Below are positions 56,474 through 64,000 of a stretch of DNA of 64,000 bases, piece after piece (the stretch's first letter is position 1; each line of letters starts with the position of its first letter). The stretch covers positions 1 to 64,000 of the forward strand of contig NZ_QAJR01000007.1 of NCBI RefSeq assembly GCF_003852545.1, in the 5' to 3' direction. Below the pieces are notes generated by a model, which saw nothing but the letters and a program-made list of their open reading frames with translations, was not told where the DNA came from and searched no databases. The translations under genes and the position numbers were made by a program. This stretch comes from Acidovorax sp. FJL06. GTDB taxonomy: Bacteria > Pseudomonadota > Gammaproteobacteria > Burkholderiales > Burkholderiaceae_C.

Positions 56474-59254
56474 CTACACCTGCCGCGCCAGCCACGCTGC
56501 CAGCGGCTCGGGCCGGCCGAACAGGTAGCCCTGCAGGCATTCGCACTGGTTCTGCACCAGAAAATCGGCCTGGGCACGGGTCTCCACGCCCTCGGCGACC
56601 ACGCGCAGGTTCAAGTGGCGCGCCACCGAGAGAATGGACTGCACGATGGCGGTGTCGCTCGGGTCGTCCGGCGTGTCCTGCACAAAGCTCTTGTCGATCT
56701 TGAGCTCGAACAGCGGCAGGCGCTTGAGGTAGGCCAGGCTGGAATACCCGGTGCCAAAGTCGTCAATGGAAAAGCGCACGCCCAGGCCCACGATTTCGGT
56801 CATGCGCGCGATGGTGTCGTCCAGGTCTTCGATGAGCAGGCTTTCCGTTACCTCCAGGATCAGATTGGCGGGGTGCGCTCCGGTGTGGGCCAGCACATGG
56901 CGCACGCGCTCGACAAAATCGTCCTGGCGGAACTGCCGCTGGCTCACGTTGACCGACAGCGATAACGCCTGCCCCGCCGCCTGCAGGCGCGCCAGGGTTT
57001 CGCAGGCCTGCTGGATCATCCAGTCGCCCATGCGCAGGATCAGGCCCGAGGCCTCGGCAATGGGAATGAAGCGGCTGGGCGGCACGTTGCCGCGCACCGG
57101 GTGGGTCCAGCGCATCAGCAGCTCGCCGCCCACCACGGCGCCCGTGGCGTCCACCTGGCTCTGCACAAACGCGGCCAGCTGCCCCTCGGCCTGGGCCTTT
57201 TTCAGGTCCTGCTCCAGCGCCAGGCGCTCCTGCACGTCGGCCTGCATGGCGGCTTCGTAAAAGCGGATGCGGTTGCGGCCCAGGTCCTTGGCGCGGTACA
57301 TGGCGGTGTCGGCCTCGCGCAGCAGGTCTTCCACGCCCTCACCACGCTTGGGAAACAGCGTGATGCCGATGCTGCCCGTGGTGCTGTAGAGGTGGGTGGC
57401 GATGGTATAGGGCGCCTCCAGCACCGCGCGGATCTCCTCGGCCACCAACAGGGCCGCGCGCCCGGCAGATTCCATGTCGGCTGCTACGTTGTGCACCAGC
57501 ACCACAAATTCGTCGCCGCCCAGCCGGGCCACGGTGTCGCCCGGGCGCAGATGGTGCGTGAGGCGCTGCGCCACCTGCATCAGCAGTGCATCGCCAATGG
57601 TGTGGCCGCGTGCGTCGTTGATCTGCTTGAAGTTGTCGAGATCGATGTAGAGCACCGCCCCTACCTGGGCGGCCTTGAGGGCGCTATGCAAGGCGTGCTC
57701 CATACGGTCGAGCAGCATGCGCCGGTTGGGCAGACCGGTCAGGCCGTCAAAATACGCCAGCTGGTGCGAGCGCGCCTCGGCCTGCTTGCGCTCGGTGATG
57801 TCGCGCGACAGCGCAATGAATCGGGCTTCGGCGCCTGGCGCGGCGCTCTCCTTGCGGGCGATGGACAGCTCAAACCAATGGGTGGCACCGCCCAGCTCCA
57901 GGCGGAACTGCTGGCCGGACGAAAACCCCAGGTGCCGGGCCGCCTGCAGCGCCGCATGGCAGCCTGCCGCTGCGTCGGGGGGCACCACCTCGGACAGCAG
58001 CCGCCCCAGGAACATCTCGGGGGGCACGGCCAACGCTTGCGAGCGTGCCGACCGGTAGTGGTGGATGCGCCCATCCAGCCCCAGCTCGAACAGCAGGTCG
58101 GGAATGGCGTTGAGCGTGCTCTCCAGGTCGTCGCGCGTAGCGCGCAACTCGGCCGTCATGCCATGCGCCAGCGCCACGGCCCGCTCGCGGCCCGTGGCCA
58201 GGAACCAGGTGAACCAGGCCAGCAGCAGGCTGAGCACAGCCCCCATCAGGGCGACGGCGTGGTGCCCCTGGTCCTGGAAGCGCTGCCCAAACGCCGCCTG
58301 GGGCGAGAAGTGCAGCGCCCAGCGGCGCCCACCCAGGTCCAGCTCACGCTGGGCCTGCAGCCCCTGCAGGCCTGGCTCGGTGCCCACATTGCTGAACAGG
58401 CGCGTCGCGGCGGCGTCGGGTTCGGTGGTGTCGGAGATCTGCAGGCCAATGTCCGCGTCGAATTCGCCCGACATGCCCTGCACCACATCGGCCATGCGAA
58501 ACGGTGCCGACACCCAGCCCGCCAGCCCCGCACGGCGCCCTTCGATGGTGGTGGTGCTGGAGCCAGGGCGGTACAGGGGCAGGTACATCACCAGCCCCGG
58601 GCCACGGTCCTGCATCAGCGTCAGTTGCCCGGACAGCGCAAGCGCCCCGGTGTCGCGGGCCCGGTCCAACGCCTCTTTGGCAGCAGGCAGGGTCAGAACG
58701 TCAAACCCCAGGGCCTTGAGGTTGTCGCCCGACAGGGGTTCGATGTGGGTGATCGGGGCCAGCACGGCGCGCTCGCCTTCGGGCCGCACGGCGTACTGCT
58801 CAAAACCGCGTCGGCGCATGTCCTGCACATGGCTGGCCAGCGCCGCCCCGGGAAACTGCAGGATCAGCGACACCCCCTGCAGCCCGGGGCGGGTGGCTTC
58901 CAGCTGCAAGGCGCTGATGTAGGCCTGGAACTCGCTGCGGTCAATGCGTTCGGAGCCTTCGAAGTAGCCCTTCACCCCGCGCAGTACCACCTCGTAGGTG
59001 GTCATCCGGTCCTTGAGGTTGGACGCAATCTGGCCGGCCGCCACCTGGAAGTTCTGTGCGCGCTTGGCGCGCATGCCCCGCTCTTCCCCCTGCCAGTACA
59101 GAAACGTGAGCCCCAGCGTGACCAGGGCAATCAACGGCGGCAGCACCACCGGCAGCCAGCGGTGGCTGGCTGCCCCTGTCTGCGACGCCACGCGCGGCGC
59201 CGATGGCGCAGGGCCAGCCGATGGCCCGTTGCCTTCATGAGAGTGTGGTGTCAT
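56474..59254 (-). CDS. CHASE-PAS-GGDEF-EAL signalling protein
   Basis: 926 aa inner-membrane protein. TM1 about 33-53; periplasmic CHASE domain about 75-300 (VVLRGVKGYFEGSERIDRSEFQAYI); TM2 about 333-350; PAS about 372-485; GGDEF with an intact GGDEF motif at 579-583; EAL from about 665 with GELLMRWTHP, SVNVSQRQF, EVTES, IDDFGTGYSS and VVAEGVETR. Both cyclic di-GMP synthesis and hydrolysis motifs are present, so it may do either, depending on signal. Monocistronic, convergent with dusA and divergent from the alarmone synthetase gene. Confidence 0.93.
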   Translation of the reverse strand: MTPHSHEGNGPSAGPAPSAPRVASQTGAASHRWLPVVLPPLIALVTLGLTFLYWQGEERGMRAKRAQNFQVAAGQIASNLKDRMTTYEVVLRGVKGYFEGSERIDRSEFQAYISALQLEATRPGLQGVSLILQFPGAALASHVQDMRRRGFEQYAVRPEGERAVLAPITHIEPLSGDNLKALGFDVLTLPAAKEALDRARDTGALALSGQLTLMQDRGPGLVMYLPLYRPGSSTTTIEGRRAGLAGWVSAPFRMADVVQGMSGEFDADIGLQISDTTEPDAAATRLFSNVGTEPGLQGLQAQRELDLGGRRWALHFSPQAAFGQRFQDQGHHAVALMGAVLSLLLAWFTWFLATGRERAVALAHGMTAELRATRDDLESTLNAIPDLLFELGLDGRIHHYRSARSQALAVPPEMFLGRLLSEVVPPDAAAGCHAALQAARHLGFSSGQQFRLELGGATHWFELSIARKESAAPGAEARFIALSRDITERKQAEARSHQLAYFDGLTGLPNRRMLLDRMEHALHSALKAAQVGAVLYIDLDNFKQINDARGHTIGDALLMQVAQRLTHHLRPGDTVARLGGDEFVVLVHNVAADMESAGRAALLVAEEIRAVLEAPYTIATHLYSTTGSIGITLFPKRGEGVEDLLREADTAMYRAKDLGRNRIRFYEAAMQADVQERLALEQDLKKAQAEGQLAAFVQSQVDATGAVVGGELLMRWTHPVRGNVPPSRFIPIAEASGLILRMGDWMIQQACETLARLQAAGQALSLSVNVSQRQFRQDDFVERVRHVLAHTGAHPANLILEVTESLLIEDLDDTIARMTEIVGLGVRFSIDDFGTGYSSLAYLKRLPLFELKIDKSFVQDTPDDPSDTAIVQSILSVARHLNLRVVAEGVETRAQADFLVQNQCECLQGYLFGRPEPLAAWLARQV

Positions 59255-59472
59255 TGCGGTTCGGCGGACGGTCAGTCAAAAGGGAAAAGGGCGGGTCCCC
59301 AGGGCGGCGGGCTCGCCTGCACCATTATGGGCATCTGCACCCTGCTGCAAGGGGGTGGAGAACCCCCATTCGCTGCGTTCGCCCCCCTCGCCCGCAGCGG
59401 GGTGTTGCCGGATATGCTCGGGCCACCGGCACACCATCCCCCCCACCTCAGCCTCCAAACAAAGACTCCCGC

Positions 59473-60558
59473 ATGCCATCGCTTGATTTCGACCTGGAGG
59501 CCGCCCACTTCCGCGCCGTCTATGCGCAGCAGGCCACGGCGCTGGAGGCCGCCTGCACGGCCATCGCCGGCCTGGTGGCGGCTGCGGTGACGCAGGCCGG
59601 GGGCATCGACATCGCCAAGGTGGAAGGCCGCGTGAAGGATGCCGATGAATGCATCCGCAAGTTCGTGCGCAAGTACCGCCCGGCGCTGGAAGAAAGCAAC
59701 ACGCCCTACGACATCCAGAGCTACATCACCGACCTTATCGGCGTGCGGGTGGTGTGCCTGTACGAGGACGAACTGGAGAAGGTCGCCCAGACCATGCGCA
59801 CCCGCTTTGCGGTGATCGAAGTCACCGACAAGGTGACCGCGGTGGAGAGCACCGAGGCGTCGTTTGGCTACAAGGGTCTGCACCTGGACCTGCGGCTGGG
59901 CGCCGCCGAGCGCAACCTGCCGGAGCACGCGGCCTATGCCCACTGGGCGTTCGAGCTGCAGGTGCGCACCATCATCCAGGACTCCTGGAGCGTGCTGGAC
60001 CACAAGATCAAGTACAAGAAATCGATTCCGCAGCAGCTCAAGCGGCGTATCAATGTGCTGTCCGCCCTGTTCGAGCTGGCCGACCGGGAGTTTCGCCAGA
60101 TCCGCGACGCCACGGCGGCCGAGCTGCTGCAGGCCCCCGACGAAACCGCCGACCCTCTCCCCGATGCCGCCGCCGACGCACAGGCCGCCAGCAAGGCGGC
60201 AGGCGGCAGCAGCGAACTGAACGCCTTCACCTTCCTCAAGATCGCCACGCATTTCTTCAAGGACTTCGAGTTCGACCCCTCCAAGGTCGATGGCTTCGTG
60301 GACGACATCCAGGCCTGGTCGCCGCGCATGACACGCGCGCGCTTCAACACCCTGATGCGCGAGACCATCGGCGTGGTCAAGCGCTACAAGCTGCACCTGG
60401 AGGAGCAGAACCCCCAGGGCAGCTTCAACCCCTACACCGTGATGCGGCACTGCCTGTACCTGAGCAACAAGACCGCGTTCCGCCCGGCGCTGCGCAATTC
60501 GGCACGCGAATCGTTCGAAGCCTGGCTGCTCGACAACGCCGAGCCCCGGCCGCATTGA
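59473..60558 (+). CDS. RelA/SpoT-domain protein (small alarmone synthetase type)
   Basis: 361 aa with only a synthetase domain (about 50-200), no hydrolase and no TGS/ACT. Synthetase landmarks are present: YDIQSYITDLIGVRVVCLY (Asp of the catalytic pair), SFGYKGLHLDL (nucleotide-stacking Tyr and His), and FELQVRTIIQDSW (catalytic Glu). The C-terminal ~150 residues are helical and differ from classic RelQ/RelP. Expected product (p)ppGpp or a related alarmone. The closest neighbours are a divergent GGDEF-EAL gene and phaZ; cyclic di-GMP and PHA links to the stringent response make that plausible, but it could also be a toxic alarmone synthetase. Confidence 0.85.
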   Translation: MPSLDFDLEAAHFRAVYAQQATALEAACTAIAGLVAAAVTQAGGIDIAKVEGRVKDADECIRKFVRKYRPALEESNTPYDIQSYITDLIGVRVVCLYEDELEKVAQTMRTRFAVIEVTDKVTAVESTEASFGYKGLHLDLRLGAAERNLPEHAAYAHWAFELQVRTIIQDSWSVLDHKIKYKKSIPQQLKRRINVLSALFELADREFRQIRDATAAELLQAPDETADPLPDAAADAQAASKAAGGSSELNAFTFLKIATHFFKDFEFDPSKVDGFVDDIQAWSPRMTRARFNTLMRETIGVVKRYKLHLEEQNPQGSFNPYTVMRHCLYLSNKTAFRPALRNSARESFEAWLLDNAEPRPH

Positions 60559-60670
60559 CCGGGCGCAGATGGGGACGGGGCAAGACGGCGCGTGGCCCGG
60601 CGGCCCAGCATGTCGCATAGGTGACTGGACATTGGTGGTTTTACTCCATGCGCTGGTTACCAAGTGCTGC

Positions 60671-60686
60671 TATATTGCACTGCAAC
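60671..60686 (+). promoter_or_regulatory. phaZ promoter with palindrome TTGCACTGCAA
   Basis: Extended -10 TGC-TATATT (60668-60676) merges with TTGCA-C-TGCAA (60676-60686). Inverted TTGCA/TGCAA sites are a plausible PhaR-type operator in the PHA genes of this group (by my recollection), and this one would overlap the transcription start. Confidence 0.45.
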
Positions 60687-60704
60687 AAATCGGAGTTTCG
60701 CCCC

Positions 60705-62321
60705 ATGCTCTACCACATCTACGAAACCCAGCGCTCCCTGATGGAGCCCTTTACAGACTTTGCGCAGGCGGCGTCCAAGTTGTTCAGCAACCCCGTGTCG
60801 CCCCTGAGCCAGACCTCGGCGGCCCAGCGCATGGCCGCTGGCTACGACCTGCTCTACCGCCTGGGCAAAGACTACGAAAAGCCCGCCTTTGACATCCACA
60901 CGGTGGATGTGGACGGCATCGGTGTCGCGATCCATGAGCGCATCGAGGTCGACAAACCCTTCTGCGAGCTGCGCCGCTTCAAGCGCTTTTCCGACGACCC
61001 TGCCACGCTGACCAAGCTCAAGGGCCAACCCGTGGTGCTCGTCGTGGCGCCCCTGTCGGGCCACTATGCCACCTTGCTGCGCGACACTGTGCGCACCATG
61101 CTCAAGGACCACAAGGTCTACATCACCGACTGGAAAAATGCCCGCCTGGTGCCGCTGTCCGAGGGGGAGTTCCACCTGGATGACTACGTGAACTACGTGC
61201 AGGAGTTCATCCGCCACCTGCAGACCGAGTATGGCAACTGCCATGTGATCAGCGTGTGCCAGCCCACCGTGCCGGTGCTGGCCGCCGTCTCGCTGATGGC
61301 CAGCCGGGGCGAAAAGACGCCGCTGACCATGACCATGATGGGCGGCCCCATCGACGCCCGCAAGTCGCCCACCGCCGTGAACAACCTCGCTACGAACCGT
61401 AGCTACGAATGGTTCGAGAACAACGTCATCTACCGCGTGCCCGACAAGTTCCCCGGTGCCGGCCGCCGCGTGTATCCGGGCTTCCTGCAGTACACCGGCT
61501 TTGTGGCGATGAACCCTGACCGCCATGCCTCCAGCCACTACGACTACTTCAAGGACCTGATCAAGGGCGACGACGCCAGCGCCGAAGCCCACCGCAAGTT
61601 CTACGACGAGTACAACGCCGTGCTGGACATGGACGCGGACTACTACCTGGAAACCATCCAGACCGTGTTCCAGGACTACAAGCTGGTCAACGGCACCTGG
61701 GATGTGCGCTCGCCGGCCGGCAAGATCGAGCGCGTGCGCCCACAGGACATCACCACCACCGCCCTGTTCACAGTAGAGGGCGAGCTGGACGATATCTCCG
61801 GCTCGGGCCAGACCGAAGCTGCCCACGACCTGTGCAGCGGCATCGTGCGCAAGGAACAGCGCCACATGGAAGCCAAGGGGGCCGGGCACTACGGCATCTT
61901 CAGCGGCCGCCGCTGGCGCGATCTGGTGTACCCCAAGGTGCGGGAGTTCATTCTGGAGCACGAACTGCCCCGTGAGAGCTCAGCCCAGCCGGCCGCTGCG
62001 CCCGTAGCCAAGGCCACTGTGCCTGCAGTGGAGGTGGCGGTAGTGGCGGCACCCGCCAAGCCCAAGGCCAACCCCCAGCCCAAGCCGGTGGTGAAGGCCG
62101 CCCCGGCCACCACCGCCCGCGCACGCGCCGCCGCCGCCAAACCCGCCACGTCCGCTGCAACAGTGGCCACGCGCTGGGTCAAGGCGGAAGCTGCTGCGCA
62201 GCCGACCGGTGCGGCAGAGCCGGCGCACGCCGAGCTCGGTGCAGCAGCCAAGGCCACGACGACGGTCACGGCGGCCCCTGCCCGCAGCGCCAGCCGCAGC
62301 AGCAAGGCGCGCAAGGCTTGA
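60705..62321 (+). CDS. phaZ: Intracellular poly(3-hydroxybutyrate) depolymerase PhaZ with Ala/Lys/Pro-rich tail
   Basis: 538 aa. The catalytic region matches the Ralstonia-type intracellular depolymerase: [16 protein letters not shown]..., catalytic Cys185 in [11 protein letters not shown] (Cys183 in R. eutropha PhaZa1), and the conserved Asp/His in the C-terminal part of the core ([26 protein letters not shown]). It degrades native PHB granules. The core ends near residue 422, normal family length. A further ~116 residues are low-complexity Ala/Lys/Pro/Thr, as in PHA-associated histone-like proteins. Ends coupled to rsxB. Confidence 0.93.
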   Translation: MLYHIYETQRSLMEPFTDFAQAASKLFSNPVSPLSQTSAAQRMAAGYDLLYRLGKDYEKPAFDIHTVDVDGIGVAIHERIEVDKPFCELRRFKRFSDDPATLTKLKGQPVVLVVAPLSGHYATLLRDTVRTMLKDHKVYITDWKNARLVPLSEGEFHLDDYVNYVQEFIRHLQTEYGNCHVISVCQPTVPVLAAVSLMASRGEKTPLTMTMMGGPIDARKSPTAVNNLATNRSYEWFENNVIYRVPDKFPGAGRRVYPGFLQYTGFVAMNPDRHASSHYDYFKDLIKGDDASAEAHRKFYDEYNAVLDMDADYYLETIQTVFQDYKLVNGTWDVRSPAGKIERVRPQDITTTALFTVEGELDDISGSGQTEAAHDLCSGIVRKEQRHMEAKGAGHYGIFSGRRWRDLVYPKVREFILEHELPRESSAQPAAAPVAKATVPAVEVAVVAAPAKPKANPQPKPVVKAAPATTARARAAAAKPATSAATVATRWVKAEAAAQPTGAAEPAHAELGAAAKATTTVTAAPARSASRSSKARKA

Positions 62322-63019
62322 TCCGCCCCGCAGAAGCCCGCACACCACACGCTGCCCCGACGGACCTCGCAGCGCGGATTGACGCCGCGCTGCCCCAGAC
62401 GCAGTGCACGCGCTGCGGCTACCCCGACTGCGCCACCTATGCGCAGGCCATTGCCAGCGGCGAGGCCGCCATCAACCAGTGCCCGCCCGGCGGCGCCGAA
62501 GGTGTCGCCCGCCTGGCGGCCATCACGGGCCTGGCCGCGCTGCCACTGAGCGCCGACCATGGCGTGGAAGGCCCACGCACCGTGGCCTTCATCGACGAAG
62601 CCTGGTGCATTGGGTGCACGCTGTGCATCAAGGCCTGCCCCACAGACGCCATCGTGGGTGCCAACAAGCGGATGCACACCGTGATCGAACCCTATTGCAC
62701 AGGGTGCGAACTGTGCATCCCCGTCTGCCCGGTGGACTGCATCCAGCTCGACAACGTCAGCGGCACGGCCACCGGCTGGTCCGCATGGTCCGCGCCGCTG
62801 GCCCAGCAGGCGCGCCAGCGTTACCAGCAGCATCGCCAGCGCGTGCCGCTGGAAGATGCGCAGGAGGAACCAGAGCCAGCCGAGACAGTGGGTGAGCCGG
62901 CCTCGGGCTCCAGCAACACAGCGGCCGCAGCCACCACCGATGCCGCTGACGCGCGCAAGGCCGCCATCGCGGCCGCCATGGAGCGCGCACGACAGCGCAG
63001 GGAACACAACCCACGCTGA
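62318..63019 (+). CDS. rsxB: RsxB/RnfB-like ferredoxin (orphan)
   Basis: 233 aa, TTG start overlapping the phaZ stop (TTGA), so it depends on phaZ translation. N-terminal Fe-S cluster [12 protein letters not shown] plus CPPGG (Rnf-type [4Fe-4S]), then two ferredoxin motifs, [12 protein letters not shown] and [12 protein letters not shown]. The N-terminal membrane anchor of RnfB is missing, as in the orphan RsxB proteins of Burkholderiales; no other rnf genes adjoin. The C-terminal ~85 residues are Ala/Glu/Arg-rich. Electron carrier of unknown partner, possibly linked to SoxR control or PHB-derived reductant. Confidence 0.88.
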   Translation: MIRPAEARTPHAAPTDLAARIDAALPQTQCTRCGYPDCATYAQAIASGEAAINQCPPGGAEGVARLAAITGLAALPLSADHGVEGPRTVAFIDEAWCIGCTLCIKACPTDAIVGANKRMHTVIEPYCTGCELCIPVCPVDCIQLDNVSGTATGWSAWSAPLAQQARQRYQQHRQRVPLEDAQEEPEPAETVGEPASGSSNTAAAATTDAADARKAAIAAAMERARQRREHNPR

Positions 63020-63133
63020 AGAGCCGCCCAGGCCAAGAGTGAACGAACCCTGGCGCGGGGCCAGGGGCCACGCCGCTCTCGCGCTACCCGCCACCGCCAG
63101 TCCCGGCCACGGAACCGGGGAAAAATCACCCCA

Positions 63134-64000
63134 TCAACGTGCCGCCAGGGACTTGTAGACCCCGCAGCCCACATACAAGTCCCCCACGCGGGACACATAG
63201 GACATCTTGGTCTGCACCGCGCCCGTGGCCGGGTTGTTGATGTCGTACTCCACCCAGCCCGGGGCCCGGTCGCCCTGGGCGACGATGTCGCTTACCAGCC
63301 GGTCGCCGGCAATGCCCGGAATGTCCTGCACCCGGGTGCCCACCTTGGCAGGGTTGCCGCCGAACGCCCGGTAGGTGCCCACGGCGTCCAGCACGAACAC
63401 ATACATGTCCCGGTCGTAATAGGGCTGGTTCTTGTCCGTCACGCTGCGCAGGAACGGGTCCTGCGGCATGGCCTTGTGCAGGGCCACCGCCTTCTGGACC
63501 AGCGCCACGGCTTCATCGGCCGTGCCCTGCTGCAACCGGAAGGTCGCCACCGCCCGCGACAGGGTGGATGCGCGCTGCTCCAGCGCCTCGGCCTGCGCAA
63601 CCGCGTGGCCCACCATTTGTGCGTTGTGCTGGGTGATCTGGTCCAGCTGTTGCACGGCTGCGCTCACCTCGTTCAGGCCCGTGCTCTGTTCGGCACTGGA
63701 GCCCGAGATCTCGGTCATGCTGGCCGCCACGCTGCGGATGCCGCCCGCCATGCTGGCAATCCCGTCGCCGGCCGACCGGATCAGCCCGGCGCTGGCCTCG
63801 ACCTGGCTCACCGAGGCACCGATCAGCTCGCGGATCTCGCGCGCCGCGTCGCCCGAGCGCTTGGCCAGGGTGCGCACTTCGCCCGCCACCACCGCAAAAC
63901 CCCGGCCCTGCTCGCCCGCACGGGCGGCCTCCACGGCCGCGTTCAGCGCCAGGATGTTGGTCTGGAACGCAATGCTGTCGATGACACCAATGATCTCGGT
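63134..64000 (-). CDS. Methyl-accepting chemotaxis protein with C-terminal Cache-like domain (partial)
   Basis: The gene runs past the right edge; 289 codons are visible. The right side encodes the signalling hairpin ([34 protein letters not shown]) and adaptation helices. After the helices end, about residue 160 of the visible part, a globular domain of about 120 residues starts ([15 protein letters not shown]..., [23 protein letters not shown]..., [21 protein letters not shown]). It resembles a single-Cache sensor, here on the cytoplasmic C-terminus instead of the periplasm. Ligand unknown. Confidence 0.85.
   Translation of the reverse strand, partial: TEIIGVIDSIAFQTNILALNAAVEAARAGEQGRGFAVVAGEVRTLAKRSGDAAREIRELIGASVSQVEASAGLIRSAGDGIASMAGGIRSVAASMTEISGSSAEQSTGLNEVSAAVQQLDQITQHNAQMVGHAVAQAEALEQRASTLSRAVATFRLQQGTADEAVALVQKAVALHKAMPQDPFLRSVTDKNQPYYDRDMYVFVLDAVGTYRAFGGNPAKVGTRVQDIPGIAGDRLVSDIVAQGDRAPGWVEYDINNPATGAVQTKMSYVSRVGDLYVGCGVYKSLAAR

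Overview
The window reads as a stretch of chromosome from a high-GC betaproteobacterium of the Comamonadaceae (Acidovorax-like). This is inferred from strong G/C third-position bias, poly-3-hydroxybutyrate metabolism (intracellular PhaZ), an orphan RsxB, a single-chain methylmalonyl-CoA mutase cluster, and a short dispersed repeat built around AGCGCTT/AAGCGCT arms that I associate with this family. There are no rRNA or tRNA genes, no CRISPR array, no phage and no complete insertion sequence. About 60 genes are called; both ends cut through genes (an ABC permease at the left, a chemotaxis receptor at the right).

Left part (1-16.6 kb): leftward MFS drug exporter - miaA - ABC ATPase - LuxR regulator - ABC permease; a rightward secreted serine hydrolase and a GlpQ-type lipoprotein with a candidate Pho box; leftward mutL and an exported protein; dedA, a glycine-zipper lipoprotein, a methyl-accepting chemotaxis protein, a MobA-like nucleotidyltransferase ending inside a 116-bp MITE-like element, sodC, chaC and an OmpA-like protein.

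Middle (16.6-31.6 kb): gloA and a PaaI-type thioesterase diverge from a marR-MFS-maoC-MATE unit; then an SDR, a frameshifted 5TM-PAS-GGDEF-EAL gene and a VirK/YbjX protein. From 26 to 31.6 kb lies a sulfide/persulfide cluster: SulP transporter, DUF442 sulfurtransferase-like protein, two YeeE-type transporter halves and bigR on one strand; persulfide dioxygenase-like hydrolase, OsmC, DUF2892 and AhpD-like protein on the other. The two arms diverge from a symmetric operator-promoter.

31.8-39.8 kb: a signalling unit (pterin-fold exported protein, hybrid histidine kinase with Hpt, HD-GYP response regulator, double-receiver protein), then an old-yellow-enzyme/TetR/YciI unit. 39.8-51.6 kb: bioB and a propionyl-CoA to succinyl-CoA module (epimerase-like VOC protein, pccA, pccB, meaB, mcm) with a divergent GntR regulator, followed by a long-chain acyl-CoA ligase. 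51.6-64 kb: a nucleotidyltransferase-fold protein with an AT-rich inverted-repeat promoter, a saccharopine-dehydrogenase-like gene with a divergent AsnC regulator, an acyltransferase, dusA, a CHASE-PAS-GGDEF-EAL protein, a RelA/SpoT-domain alarmone synthetase, phaZ with a long Ala/Lys/Pro tail coupled to rsxB, and a receptor with a C-terminal Cache-like domain.

The most distinctive findings are: the dispersed repeat, copies of which lie in frame inside miaA, mutL and pccA and form the ends of meaB and gloA; the mirror-image divergent promoter of the bigR cluster; and several regulator genes whose -10 box lies only 6-8 nt before the start codon, implying leaderless mRNAs.
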